A stretch of 64,000 nt of DNA from Phoenix dactylifera (Eukaryota; Streptophyta; Magnoliopsida; Arecales; Arecaceae): assembly GCF_009389715.1 (NCBI RefSeq), contig NC_052400.1, positions 21,359,674-21,423,673 of the forward strand, read 5' to 3'. The notes below the pieces were generated by a model. It had not been told where the DNA came from and did not search any database. It worked only from the letters and a program-made list of their open reading frames with translations. The translations under genes were made by a program, and so were the position numbers. Positions 24,430 to 37,230 of the stretch are shown here, in pieces; the first letter of the stretch is position 1, and each line of letters opens with the position of its first letter.

Positions 24430-24640
24430 GCTTGTAGGAGCATGATACGCCATACCAATCTGAATATCGTATAAGTTCGATACCAGTACTCTGTACGAAT
24501 GATGTATCGAGTGATCCTAAACCCTAAATCTTAAATTTTAAACTCTAAGAGTATAAATTCTAAATTTTATACCGTATCGTTTCGATATTATATCAGTGTG
24601 GCACTGGTACAGAGTTCGGTACTAAGTCGACGAATCTAAG
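24430..24640. repeat. GGTAC/CGATAC-rich degenerate repeat
   Basis: The tract is full of short variants of GGTAC, CGATAC and CGTATC, with a telomere-like CCTAAACCCTAAAT inside it near 24513-24526 and repeated TAAATTTTAAA words. Similar sequence occurs at 35020-35220, 46640-46790, 58090-58260 and 58998-59340. Confidence 0.55.
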
Positions 24641-24799
24641 TGAGGAGAAAATATGACTTTGGCTGGTGATGGTTACTAGAAAATTTTGGTGATTTCTGCT
24701 TCAGCGGGAAGGAGACTTTAGGAGGTGGTGTGATTGTTTCTGAGGATGTTAGGCTGGTTGTAGTTTGGTTACTGAGTCTCTAAAATCAGCTGACCGCTT

Positions 24800-25260
24800 A
24801 AGGCATAGATGCTGAACTGCGCGTTATTTAATCCACCGTCCGATCTAGGGGCGGTCTCTGCCTGGTACCAGGTGGGTGGATTGGACGGTCCGCCTTTGGA
24901 CACATGTTCTTGCCGACGTCTTGATCAGACAAGGGCTAGGAAACACGCAAGCATCTCGCCTGCTGCCACCTACCGGCCTACGCTCGTGCGGGCTCCGCCC
25001 GCCGCGTGGCGACGCTCCCGTCCTCTCGCGTTGCGGGATGGGCGTTGTCTTCCGGGCCCAATGCAGCCGGTATTGGAGTTGCCATTCCAACGCTCTGCAT
25101 CCATTCCAATCATCGCCAACTCGGTTCCAATCTGCTATATTTATGTTTCAGAACGACAGAATCATCTTGGAAGGAGATCCGTCGACTGTGGCGAGATGGA
25201 TTAATGGCAAACGCGACTTTGCAGCATCCAGCTTTGAGAAAAATTAAAAAGCAGCTTCCT
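24800..25260. other. GC-rich segment with open frames, no recognised gene
   Basis: The GC content is higher than in the flanks, and frames of 80-130 codons are open on both strands at once, with no domain, no splice-linked continuation and no codon pattern favouring one. It may be a relict promoter or first exon of a lost gene. I do not call it a gene. Confidence 0.35.
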
Positions 25261-26400
25261 ACTTCGTCTAATTCAGTCCAGACCTGATGCTAACTGTATT
25301 TGGGTCTGAAATTATAGGTAGGTGGGGCTCGGATTTGGGTATTTGGGTTTATTAGTGGAATGGATTGGGTTAGGATTGCATATATTCTATTCTATTCTGT
25401 TATATTGATTGTGCTGGTATGTGAATTCTGGCCTAGCGAGCGTTTCAACGTCCACGCAATCACCTACAGCTAAGCAAGGGAAACGCTATTGAAAGCTACT
25501 ATACGTACCATGGTAACTTAATCCACAATTTAATAACGACCTAAGTCAATTAAATGACTAATATATTTGATTAATATAAATTAATAGTAAACAGGAAAAA
25601 TGTGCATCTAATGACGGACCTAGCATTCATGGAGCGTCCATCATAAGCTGTCAATTTCCCTTTTATTTTACTCAAAGGTTATATCTACATGACAGGGATA
25701 GCGAGACAGCAAAAATTTTAGAAGGTAGACTGTTGCCTTCTCCAAATCGATCCTTGCACCAAAAGTAGGAAGTGCGTTGGACCTCTAGGACATACATGTT
25801 GAATGTTTGCCTTGAATCAAATATACATCATTCTATTTGAATCAAAAGCCTTAAGTATCTCTGCAAAGCCTGAGTATTTAATTGATTTCTGAATAGAGAT
25901 AATAAATATATGAAATCCTGTACGGTAGGCACGAGTTTAATATTTTTTTATTTTCTGAAATGAGTGATTTATACGAGTACGAATATACCTAACAAAATCA
26001 GAAACCAATATATTCAGGAGCACTCTAGGCAACTCCTTTTTTCTAACCAATGAAGTGCCCGCGAACCATTCAGTGCGCGGCTCCGTTTGCCTCTCTGAAC
26101 ACATGCTTAGTCTGAAAAAGCACACCATCATTCATTATAGTCCAAATAAGAAGCAAGGATGCCTCCGAGCTTAATATTTACTAATGCCATAGAAGTGTTA
26201 TAATATTTTTTTTGTCTTGGAAAAAAAAAACAACTGTGATTTTGATAATCACCTAGCAATTTGCTATCCAAGTTTTAATAGATAAACTATATTAAAAAAA
26301 TTCTAATATTTTGTTCGAGAGATTAAGACTGTAAATGATGGTGTTGCGTATATTAATATGATTCTTGCTCGCGCAATAACGAGCTTGGCCCAAATTGAAG
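25261..26400. other. Intergenic, AT-rich
   Basis: Nothing recognisable was seen. Poly-T/poly-A runs lie near 26206-26232, and a T-run at 26408-26428 just before the LIP1 upstream region. Confidence 0.5.
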
Positions 26401-26449
26401 CACCGAGATCGGATTTTTTTTTTTTTTTTTTGTCTTGAGCTGGAATCCA

Positions 26450-26902
26450 CCGACATAACCCGCACGTGCTTCTGGGCTGGGTTAGTCGACGCGAGTTCCT
26501 TCCCAGATTTACGTGGACGTGATCCGTTAAGAGTTAGAAGGGAAGGAGCGAGTTTAAATGTGAAAACCGAACAGATCGACGGCCTTCGTCCTTCAGGTCG
26601 TTTCTTTCCTCTTCTTCTTCTGATCCTGGAAATTTAAGCTCTTGGATCATGATCAGTTCTTCCGACTGATGCGTTTTTAGACAATTTGGTCAGAAGGGTT
26701 TTGTTGTTCTTCGGGTATAGATTCGGATTCTTGGCGTTCTTGATGGATCTTGGCTTGAGTGGATCTTTGCGTGGTATTCAATGATATGCCCACGTCAAAT
26801 GCGTTGCTACTCGCTGGGATTTGAGGGGGACTTGGATCTCTGCGAGACTTGGTTTCTTGGGTCCGGGAGGAGATTCTTGTGGTCGAGGGATTTGGGGGAG
26901 CC
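26450..26902 (+). promoter_or_regulatory. LIP1 promoter and leader with G-box
   Basis: CACGTG at 26463-26468 and ACGTGG/GACGTG motifs near 26514-26522 form a cluster of ACGT-core sites, which plants use for bZIP/bHLH and light- or clock-linked control. The leader before the start codon at 26903 contains several upstream ATGs. The ACGT cluster would suit a clock-related gene, but this is inference. Confidence 0.4.
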
Positions 26903-29900
26903 ATGTTTTGGAGGGAAAGGGAAAGGGACAGCAGAGAGCAGAACGGCGGCCCTCCTTGCGGCCAGGTCCGGGTCCTCGTGGTCGGAGACGCTGGTAATCA
27001 ATCGATCCCTATCTCGCTTTTTTTTTTTTTTGCTGAATATTCGAATTTTCTCTCTTTATACTTCTGTTACTGAAAAATTGGATCTTTAATCCTTCCGACT
27101 AGGTACTCAGAAATTATTTACCAGTGTTGATTCTGGAATTGTTTAGATGATCGACTGATCTTGCTACCATTGATGGTTTTTAAAATTTTTTTGTTTTTCG
27201 ATTTTGGGTTCCGTTTTAATGTGTATTATGCAAGACCAATGATGTATAAATGTGTTTGCTTTTTGCAAATGTTTCTAACTGTTAACGCCACAACTGATTT
27301 TTGGTATTTATTTACGGCTTATGTCTGGCTGATTATAGATAATGCGCATTCTGGATGCATCGACAAAACGATGCACCCTGATATCATTCTATGTCCAGAG
27401 GTGAAACAGTGGTTTCGCAGAATGGATTTTCTCTTCAGGTGCTGCAAAGTGGCTACAGCTAAAAGGGATGCTTGAAAGATGGTGGTCTAAAATATGAGTT
27501 ATTAAGCATCTTTGCTTGCAATCTTTTAAGTTTACTATTGGCAGTAGCAAGAACATAAAGTATGAGAAAATCGGATAAATTTAAATATTTTTTCTTCCCC
27601 TGGTTAGTGTTTCACATATGCAGTGCTGGTGCCAAAGTGCATGATAACAAGAGTTTTCTCCTAGAATGAATGGCCTAATAAACTATATACAGACAAATAA
27701 ACCATGCACTTTATCTTCTAAAATATGTGTTTGTTCTAATTAGTTTTAGCATACAGTTAATTCCATGTAATACATGCTTGTGCGCATACATCCGAGTTGT
27801 TTGTGTGTATGTATTCTTATGTTTATGTTTGTCTGATTCGTGCATGTTTGCATGCTAACCTATTGCTTAAAGCTTGATATTTTATTTATCTCCTGTCAGG
27901 TGTCGGAAAAACCTCTCTAGTTCATCTAATTGTAAAATGTTCTTCAATTGCTCGACCACCTCAAACAATAGGGTGCACAGTGAGCATGAAGGTAAGGTTG
28001 TTACATTTTGCTTTTCAAATTGGAATGTGGCTTTCTCTTAAGGTTTCCTCACAAAGTCAAATTTTTTCTTATCCAGCATATTACTTATGGAAGTGCTGGC
28101 AGCTCTTCTAATAGCGTAAAAAGTGATGCAGAAAGGGACTTCTTTGTTGAGCTTTGGGATGTCTCAGGACATGAACGGTATAAAGATTGTCGATCTCTTT
28201 TCTACACACAAATCAATGGTAAGCCAATCTTTCATGTTTTAGGTTGTTTTACTTGTCTAGCTATGTATAGGTCAAACTTGCCCACAACATCGCATGTTTC
28301 CAATTCCCATTATTTTTCTTGTTTTGTATATATGGCAAAGGACACAATATCTGTTTGAGGAGGATATTACTAAATTTTACTTCGTGAACTCATAATGGAA
28401 GGAACTCATAATGGCTTTTAGAGGAACAATTTTCCATGAATGTTATATTGATATCGATGGCTTCTGCTTTCTCGATATTGGTGTGTTTTTGTATAAAAAA
28501 TAGATATCAAAATCTTCATATAAATATGAAAAGTTTATAGTTTTTCACCACTGACGTGAGAATGTAGAGCTAAAAGCAAAACACAGTCATGCTACGAGGG
28601 AGATCACTCAAAGCACAAAATTTTCAAGTATTGGAATCTCCTACTTGATCAACTTCAATATATGCTGTAAAATGAAATGAATACCGGAAGAATGGAATAA
28701 ACCACGAAAAGTTGTTGTTTATATATATCTACGAGACATTGTTGCCTGCATTGGCTGGTTTAATGTTGGATGTAATATTGGACAAATGGACGTGAAGTTG
28801 TGGTGGCTGTTGACAATACTTTGCATATGACAGCATCATTAAGATCATTATTGGACTACTTCTATTCATACAAGATCTATGATTGATCTTTCTTTCTTTT
28901 CTTTTGATAAAATGGTATTTGAAGATATCTGAAGGTTGCCAAATAAAATAAAGAGATGTATAAGACACGATTACGGCTTGATAGCTACAATGTATAAGAT
29001 ACCATTGGAGCTTGACATAGCTATCCAAAGCCTTCAGGAGTCTATTAGTAGTTATAGATTACTTAATAAAAGGGAAGTGCGTATAAGGAGATCAATTTTC
29101 TAAGTAGAGAGGGAGAGAGAGAGAAGGGAATCTTTCCTTTAAATTTTTGATGGGATCGGATATTGAAAGAGGGATAGGTGTGCATCAGCATGGATGGGGA
29201 CGGACCTGCTTTTCTTTGCCATTAGCCATGCAACTTGATTGAGAACATAATTGGAACATAATAACACTACTCCAAATTATTAAAAAAATTTCAATTTGTT
29301 CTCATTTTTTCCCTTAGACAAATAATTCTCTGAAATTTTCTTCTTAAATAATTCATCAAATATGCACAATTATTCAATAATTATTTACAGAGTTTATGAT
29401 TTATTCAAAAATTATTCACGACTAATTCAAGGAACCTTTTATAAATACAAATTGACAATTCTGCATGTTGTTGTCTGAGGTGTTAGTTTTTTTTAACATT
29501 TATTATGCTCACCTATAGCATGCTTGTCATCACATAAATACAATATAAACATTTCATTCTTGTATTCTATTTTTATTATTATTATTTTTAACTTTCAGTT
29601 GTTTGAATTCTTTTCGAACTTTTGGCATATCTTTATTTTTTCTGGTTTTTGGATCTTTATGCTTAACCATATTGTTCCCAATTCCAAACCTGCGACTATG
29701 ATCGATCGGAATAGCATGGCATCACTAGTATGGTATGGTACATTACTGTACTCGGCCAACATGTGGCTTGAATGGGGTAGAGTGGTACATGAATCCTTGG
29801 TTAGTGATGGTATTCAAGGGCTAAGTTTGGAAATGGTTCTAGAGTCATGGGTCATTGGCCTTTCTCCTTCTCTGCTGGATTTTTATATTTGCATCTTGCT

Positions 29901-32900
29901 TTTTCATGTCTCGTTTATTCGACAACCTTTTTGGAAATTATTCCTGTTGCTGGTCTTTTGCCATGGATCCCTTTGTCTCTTTCCATGGATCCACTACCCC
30001 TTTTTGTTGGTGGCTGACACCTTTATGCAGATTTTCCATCTCGGCATATGGGTGGTATTTGATTTATTCTGGTAATCATCATCTTCTGCATTTACCACAG
30101 GCCTGCAGCCAGTAATCTGAACATCTACAGATTTAAATCTGAATATCTACAGATTTATTCAGCTATGATGTTATTTTGGTTTTCATTTTTGAGTTTAAAT
30201 CCAGGGGATAATAAAATTATTATCATAATCTGAATATCCTTTTATTTTAGCATAATATGGCAATTATTTATCTGAAAACTGTCCACTTTGAAGCCTGTTT
30301 ACTTGTAAGACATGAGAATTGGTTCTTTCTCCCAGTTATTAACAATTAAAAGTCATGTTCTGATAGAAATAATGTGGGGACTCTTAAGAATCGTGGCCTT
30401 GTGATTTCCTTTGTCCCAAATTTTGTTTATGTTCTGGTCGTATTCTAAAATGGAAATCATAACAGTTTTTGTTTTCATAAACAAGTTGTCTTATCCATTT
30501 TGAGTCATGGGCATAGGGAGAGTGCATGTTACCTATATCTGATGATGTATGGCCATATGCTGTAATTGTGAGAATATTCTGGAAATACCACTTCCTATCT
30601 ATGATAATAGTGAGGAAACTGATCATTGCATGTAATGATTGTTTGTTTAATTTTGTTTATTTATTTATTTCGAGAACAACTGTATAATCTACTTCAGTGT
30701 GTTTATTGAGAATTAACATACTGTAGTCATTTTCCTCTTTTGACACTCATCCATAGGTGTTATATTTGTTCACGATCTCTCCCAAAGGAGGACAAAGACA
30801 AGCTTGCAGCGGTGGGCGACAGAAATTGCCACAACTGGAACATTTTCAGCTCCACTTGGTTCTGGTGGGCCTGGAGGTCTTCCTGTTCCTTACCTGGTTA
30901 TCAGTAATAAAGCTGATATTGCTGCAAAGGAGGGCATCAGGGGAAGCAGTGGAAACCTTGTTGATGTCGCTCGCCAATGGGTTGAAAAACAGGGCCTACT
31001 TCCATCTAGCGAGGAACTTCCTTTAACGGAGAGCTTCCCAGGCAGTTCAGGCCTTATCACAGTAAGAACGTTTTTTTTTTTTTTTTTTTTGGAATTTCCA
31101 AAGTTTAATTTTAGGCCTTGTACAGTGATATTAAGATATACTGTAATGCACTACTTTTATGATTCTTTCTACTGATATCTAAGTCAACTATGTTGCATGT
31201 GATCTTTCATGAAATAATTAGTTGTGTTGATCCTTTGGTACTCTTTGAACATATTAGATCTGTATCCTGTTATAGCGTATCAAAAGTTTTCAGTGCCCTT
31301 CTTGAATAATTCCAGAAATGCCTTTAATGTATTTTGTACTAGGTACAGCCTGGGTGCATGTATGTATGCGCAATATATCAAGAAATTCCTCTTTTATCAA
31401 AAGCTTCCTTGCATACTGTGAAATGTATCATAACTTTAGTAGATGTATCATAAAAATGGAGTTGGCTTTGTTTGGTGCTATTTTAAGTAGATGCTAGAGT
31501 TTGTTTAATTTGTTGCCTTTTCTTTGGCCTTGTTTGGTTTCTGCATGTGTTTTTGTAGTCATATATAGGGTTTTTGAGTGGCTTGTCTTTCTTCCTGATA
31601 GGGGTATTTCCTGTATGTGATGCAGACTTCTGTATACTGTTTTTTTTTGGCTGGTGTTATCTTTCTGTACCATAATTATATGCAGGACTACCATATTTTT
31701 CAAATAATTTAGTTCTTTCCCTTGTGTGCTCACTTGAATTGCACATTATTGGCAGTTTAACTAAATGTTTTATTATGGAATGCGTCATGATGAATTCTGT
31801 TGGATTAGTTCCAGATCCTAAAATTACTTTCAATATGGGTACATATTAGTGTAATCAAATTCTAAATGCCTTTTAAATAATTTATTTTCTTAGAAAACAT
31901 TTAATAGCTTAATAATAAACCTTTCAACAAACTTGGTGCTTGTCCTCACACCACATGCCCCTTTTTTTGCAAGACGTTGGCTGTTTAACTAAGTGATATT
32001 TTTCAGAATGTCTCTTAATGAATTGGGTTGGATTTGGTCCAACTTTTGAAATTGGTTTCAATTTCATGTAGGAAGACGTTGGCTGTTTAACTAAGTGATA
32101 TTTTTCAGAATGTCTCTTAATGAATTGGGTTGGATTTGGTCCAACTTTTGAAATTGGTTTCAATTTCATGTAGGATTTGGGTTGTCCTTAGTGTGTTCCA
32201 ATCCTAAACCAACCCGATTCCAAAGCTAAAATGGATCTATATGGATAAGTTTACAATCTGATAAGACCAAACACAACAAGATCTAACCATTGCAACATAA
32301 AAAGAATGGACATACGATTATTCATAGTATTGCAGAAGTGCTATGTAGTCTTTCCAAAATAAATAAATAGCAAAGAATAAATTTGGTTAGATAGTTTTGT
32401 AATATTATGCTGAGAAAGAAGTGATAAACATTAGCTAGATATAGTGATCTGTGTTGATCTTATATTTATGTTAATGTTGCTTTTGTCATATACAATAAAT
32501 TTTCAACAACCTCTTATAGATGTTTGGAAATTCACCTCTCTAGCACCTTTCACAATACCCATCCACATTTTTCTGCGTGGAATCAGCTAGCAAACTTCAT
32601 TGGTTCTCCGTATAGATTTTTCTTCTTTTACCTTTCTATTTACCATATCATATTATCATATCTTAAGTTCTTTATCTTGTCATGCATACTTTTACAAATT
32701 AAGTATGTACTCCAGCAATCAAATCATATCTAGATTCTAGTAGGAGCCAGATCCTCTTAGAGACTGAGCTGAGAGATTGGTTACTTGATTTGCAGTATGC
32801 AGGATGGAACATTCAATGCTCTAAGTCTGCTTTCTAACCATTAAATATATGTTTTTTTATTTTTTGGTTAAAAACATTACTCAATATTTTTAACTGTGTA

Positions 32901-35900
32901 GGTTTTGAAATTATTCATTTATATTTAGCATTTATCTTTTAATTTTCTCTTTATTACTTGCAGGCTGCCAAAGAAGCTAGATATGACAAAGAAGCTTTGA
33001 TTAAGTTTTTTCGCATGGTATATATCAGTGCTATTGTTTCATCATGTGGAATTTTACTACTGTCATATATTTGGTAGTGATCTACTGTAGTTGTTTAATG
33101 TTAGTGACATGCGTTTATTCAGTTAATCAGGAGAAGATATTTTTCTGATGAACTACCAGCACCAAATCCATGGTCTGTAGCTCCCATGCAGAACTCCATC
33201 CAACGTTTGGATGAGATTTCAAGTGATGATGATCAATTTCCAAAGAAATTAAGGTATGCTCTTTTTAACTTTTATTTTATATTACCTTCACCGACCCATT
33301 TCTTTCCTTATTCTCTTCTGTGCATTAATTACTTAGAGATACTTTATTTTTCATTTCTTCATTTCATCAATCTTCCCTATTTTTTCCATAGAGTTTGTTT
33401 AATTTGTATCTCAACCTGTCTGGATCTGTAACAGTCAGGTTTAGCATCAGGTGCTTATAGCATTGGCTTCCCTTCTTTGAAAGAGAAAAATAAACTCTCT
33501 AATATGCGAGTTGACCTCTGGAAATCATGTCAGCCTACTGAATGTTTGGCATTGATGGGTAAATTATATGACTAGGTGTAAGAGCATAAGCTATGATACA
33601 ATATCCATAAGGTTTAAGGTGAATCAAGTAGATGGCAGTTTTCCCACCAGAAGAGTAGATTGTGGTTCCATAAGCAAAGTGAAATAAATATCAATTTGGT
33701 AAGTACAGAGAAATGTATAAATGAATGGCTATTTGAGAAACACAAGTTAAAAAATCTCTCTACCAGACCATCTTAGTCCGTAAGTGATCTAAATTGAGAA
33801 TTTTCACATGCCCAGGTGGCAGGGCCCGTTATTGGCATAATTTTCGATGGTGGTGTGGACAATTAGCAAGTAGAATACTTCAAGAATGGTCATCCATACT
33901 ACATCGAAACTGGAACTTTTTTATTTTGCCCAGAACCGTTCCAAACACAAGGTCATGGTGATTTGAGCAAAGCTAATTTATAAGGCCATACCTATGTATA
34001 TATAGGCCATTTATGTCTTTTTATGCTTGCCTATTTAGCTATCTAAATTCTGAAAGCATTTTAAAAGCAGCAAACTTGGATCTTGTAATTTTTAAGAAGA
34101 TTAGAAGCGTGTTAGATGTATGTTTTTTGTTCAAACTTCAAAGCTTTAGAGACTTTGAAGGTTTTCTGGAGATTTTTGTAGGGGAAAGAGGAAAAGTAGA
34201 CTGGCCCTCATGAGTAGTGATTTGTGAGATATGAGACAAAGTTTTTCTTTTAAGGTGTCAAGTTGTTTGTTCAAACTTCAAAGCTTTAGAAACTTTGAAG
34301 GTTTTCTGGAGATTTTTTTTGGGGGAAAGAGAAAAAGTGTGAGTAGACTGGCCCTCACGAGTAGTGATCTGTGAGACATGAGACATTGTTTTTCCTTTAA
34401 GGAATCAAGTTGTAAGACCCAAGAAGTTAAATCCTATTCCCTATTCTTTCCCTATTTTTCATGTAGATAGATCAATAGTGTATTTTCTAATTGATCTCCT
34501 ATATGTTATGCAGATAAATTATCTTTAGGCACAAACATTTTGTATACCATCAATTTTTGAGCTTAAAGAGAAAATCTTGCAGTTTTTCATTTGCATATTG
34601 AATTATTATTAATTATTATTATTTTTAGATTGTTATCTATAGATTATTTTTCAAATATTTATATATTATTATCCACAATCGAAAGATATACTACAAGCAA
34701 ATGACATGAAACATACATTCTGACATTTTTGTTTTATTTTTTTTTATTTCATTAAGTTACAGCTACAATGGAAAATATACACCCAAAATTCTGAACTGGA
34801 GCAATACATTTGCTCTATAATAACGTCTAATATATTTTCTTGACTAATTATATCTTAATTTTTTATTTTTAAAATATTTTAACATTTTAAATTTTAAAAC
34901 TTTGATATATTCTTTTCATTGAAACTTTAAAACTCCAACATTACTGCTGAAATTGTTGAAAGTCCCAAGGATTCAAGTACTGCCCCCTATTTGTCTGTAT
35001 AGCCAGTACCTACCCTAGGCTCATGCTTCATATGCTCCTTGGTACCATACTGTATTGAAACATATGGTAGTGGTATCACCTTTACTGTGCCAATATTAAC
35101 TATTGTACTGTGTGTTGGTATCATATGGTATGTATTTTTATATATTATATTGTAATTATGTTATCATATGGTATGTATTGGTTGCATTGGGTATATATGA
35201 TGGTTGATGCTAATGTACTATTTATCGTCCATTTTCTGTTGATAGTTATTTACAAGTTGATAGTGGTTAAGACAGCATGAGCATGAGGCCATTCGTTCCT
35301 AATGTGGATTGTTTAGCTGCTATTGTGGTTAGTGTCAGTCGTGGGGATTTGTTAAAATGTGTGCATCATATCTTAATCTCTGCAATATGATGTTATTTGT
35401 GCATGTTTATCAACTTCTTCCAGGAGCATGAATTACTAGTTACATATATACTTCCAACTTATTCTTGCCTTCGGTCAAAAGTAGGCATAACACTTATGTA
35501 GAATGAATCGGCTATTTGGCTTGGATAAAATGCAATAAAATGGATATTATGATGTTAAAATTTCCATCCTGTAGAGCTTCAATGTCATGTTTGCAAGTTT
35601 TCTTTTTCTTTTTCTTTTGCTATCAGAGGACTATGGAGTTCACTTGTAGTATCTTGGAAGGTCCTCTACTTTTTTTCATGGGTTTTGGACATACTTATAT
35701 GCCTGTTTATTCACACTTGCTGCCGTGCTTATATCTGTTCTGGAAATGTGTACAGGACCAGGGTTAAACGTTAAATAGTCATTGAAATTGAGGGGCATGA
35801 ATAAAATTCAGTCAATAGGGTTTAAGTGTAAAATAGCAGTCAAAGAAAGGAACTGCTGTTGATTACCCCTTTATATTTTGGTCGTATCTGGAAGGCTCAT

Positions 35901-36301
35901 GCAAATACATGACTTAGATAATCATATTTATGCGTCCTATATATTATGATCTTGATATGCGTCCTCAATAATTACAGGGTGCTTGTGGGGCAACCTGATC
36001 TCACATGATGCCTATACCACATGGTTGTTCCTGTTTGATATTGAAATTCTTATTATTTCTCTTTTTCTGGTTGAAGTCTTTGATCATATTTCTTCATGTT
36101 TCTAGCAGTCTAAGTGGTGAGAGTTACAAGTACAATGCGCTCCCCCCTGTCCCTACTCAAAGAAATCTAACACCACCTCCCACGCTCTATCCGCAGCAGC
36201 CAATGTCTACATCAGAGAATTACAGCTTTCAGCGATTTTCAGCATCTAGTTTGCCTGACATGGCTAGCACCAGATCAAGCCGAGCCGATATCAATGTCTG
36301 A
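26903..36301 (+). CDS. LIP1: LIP1, Ras-like small GTPase (LIGHT INSENSITIVE PERIOD 1)
   Basis: Plant-specific atypical Rab-like GTPase; in Arabidopsis LIP1 modulates light input to the circadian clock and acts in nucleus and cytoplasm. Exons: 26903-26993, 27900-27991, 28077-28218, 30757-31061, 32964-33017, 33123-33253, 36106-36301 (TGA). Phases are 1, 0, 1, 0, 0, 2 and the protein is 336 aa, near the family's ~340. It opens with MFWRERERDSREQ. The P-loop GDAGVGKTS (28-36) is split by intron 1, the G3 motif is DVSGHE (89-94) in place of the Ras-type DTAGQE, and the G4 motif is NKAD (159-162). A conserved C-terminal extension contains QRNLTPPPTLYPQQP and ends ADINV, without the C-terminal cysteine needed for prenylation. 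The start is chosen by the family N-terminus; a few in-frame codons before it lack an ATG. Introns are long (up to 2.9 kb) and contain tandem duplications. Confidence 0.95.
28219..30756 (+). other. LIP1 intron 3
   Basis: This 2538-bp AT-rich intron lies between the exon ending in the codon for Gly109 and the exon starting VIFVHD. The 183-codon open frame at 29524-30075 is rich in Phe, Leu and Trp and T-rich at the DNA level, resembles no family, and is read here as intronic noise. Confidence 0.7.
31062..32963 (+). other. LIP1 intron 4, with T-run and duplications
   Basis: 1902 bp. A run of about 20 T lies 10 bp after the donor (31070-31090), and a perfect 102-bp tandem duplication sits at 31972-32175 with an older diverged copy at about 31751-31835. 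Confidence 0.75.
31972..32175. repeat. Perfect 102-bp tandem duplication in LIP1 intron 4
   Basis: Copies 31972-32073 and 32074-32175 appear identical by eye. The unit starts AGACGTTGGCTG and ends CATGTAGGA. Identity implies a recent event. Confidence 0.95.
33254..36105 (+). other. LIP1 intron 6
   Basis: 2852 bp and AT-rich. It holds the 140-bp tandem duplication at 34126-34412 and the GGTATCATATGG-rich patch at 35030-35220. It ends in the double acceptor TAGCAG at 36103-36108. Confidence 0.75.
34126..34412. repeat. Diverged 140-bp tandem duplication in LIP1 intron 6
   Basis: A unit starting TTTGTTCAAACTTCAAAGC at 34126 recurs at 34266 with a small number of substitutions and short indels, through GACTGGCCCTCA and AAGGAATCAAGTTG. 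It is older than the 102-bp duplication in intron 4. Confidence 0.9.
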
Positions 36302-37230
36302 CTATAAATTCAACCAACAATTATCCTCAATATAAAAAGGAGGCATGCTGCATACTGTGCAAAACTATATATACCAGGAAGCAATTTCAGCAGCTGCTGA
36401 AGATATAGTGGGATTGACTGTTGCATTTGATAAAACTGTTTGTGATGTGTTCTCTAGTTCGGAGTTGATCTGCAGAGTCTGCGAATTTGCCCTAGCCATG
36501 CTGCTTGTATATGTGGTCTTTAGGTCTATCTTGTGGAGATTGCCAGCGATTCTTTTACATATATTCTTGCAGGGTGTAAAAACTCGGTTGTTTGTAAGAA
36601 TAAAAGAAACATACTTTTAATTCATATTAAAGAAGAAAAATAAGTTGATCCATGTCCTATCATCTGTTGTTGCCGTGTGTTTCCAGAGTCAACATACAGG
36701 TAAATCAAAATATTGTTTATCCAACATTTTAGTTTGAATAGCTGATTTCTTTACGAGCTTTTTGTGACAGGGTTCTTTCTCCCTCTAGATTTTCCGCTTG
36801 GGCCTATTTGGTATTGTTGTTTTTTGTGTCTCTGTTTCTATACGAGTGAAAAATGCTGCACATAGCATTTGCACGGAACTTCTGCCAGCCCATGCCTTTT
36901 TATTTTCATTTAAACTGAAAGCAGTAAATATTTGCTGTCAAAAACTCTTACAAAGAATTTGAAAATGCAAGAAGGTTTCATCATACCTACTGGAGTCGAG
37001 TTCAATTCTTCTTGGATCTTTGAAAACAAAAACAGAAAACGAAAGCAATACCAGATGGCCGTTTATTTTTGGAATGCTGAGCTTGTGACTATTTCAGTTT
37101 GTCTTGATAATATGGTAGAGAAGTGGGAAGGGAATCAGGAAGCAGTTCCATGTTTGATTTCATGTTAATAAAGAGCATGAAGGAGGCTCCAGCGGATGTC
37201 CTGTTACAGTGAGGTTTAAAATTTATTGTT
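36302..37230 (+). other. LIP1 3' untranslated region and flank
   Basis: The trailer follows the stop at 36301. AATAAA at 36599-36604 is a plausible poly(A) signal. The rest is AT-rich without recognisable genes. Confidence 0.45.

Noticed and set aside
24809-25287. Plus-strand frames up to 131 codons in a GC-rich segment
   Set aside because: Open on both strands simultaneously, no domain, no neighbouring exon; best explained by high GC.
29524-30075. A 183-codon open frame inside LIP1 intron 3
   Set aside because: T-rich DNA giving a Phe/Leu/Ile/Trp-rich peptide without homology; exons 3 and 4 join in phase across it.
31924-32169. A minus-strand frame with a tandem peptide repeat
   Set aside because: It arises because the intronic duplication is 102 bp (a multiple of three); not a repeat protein.
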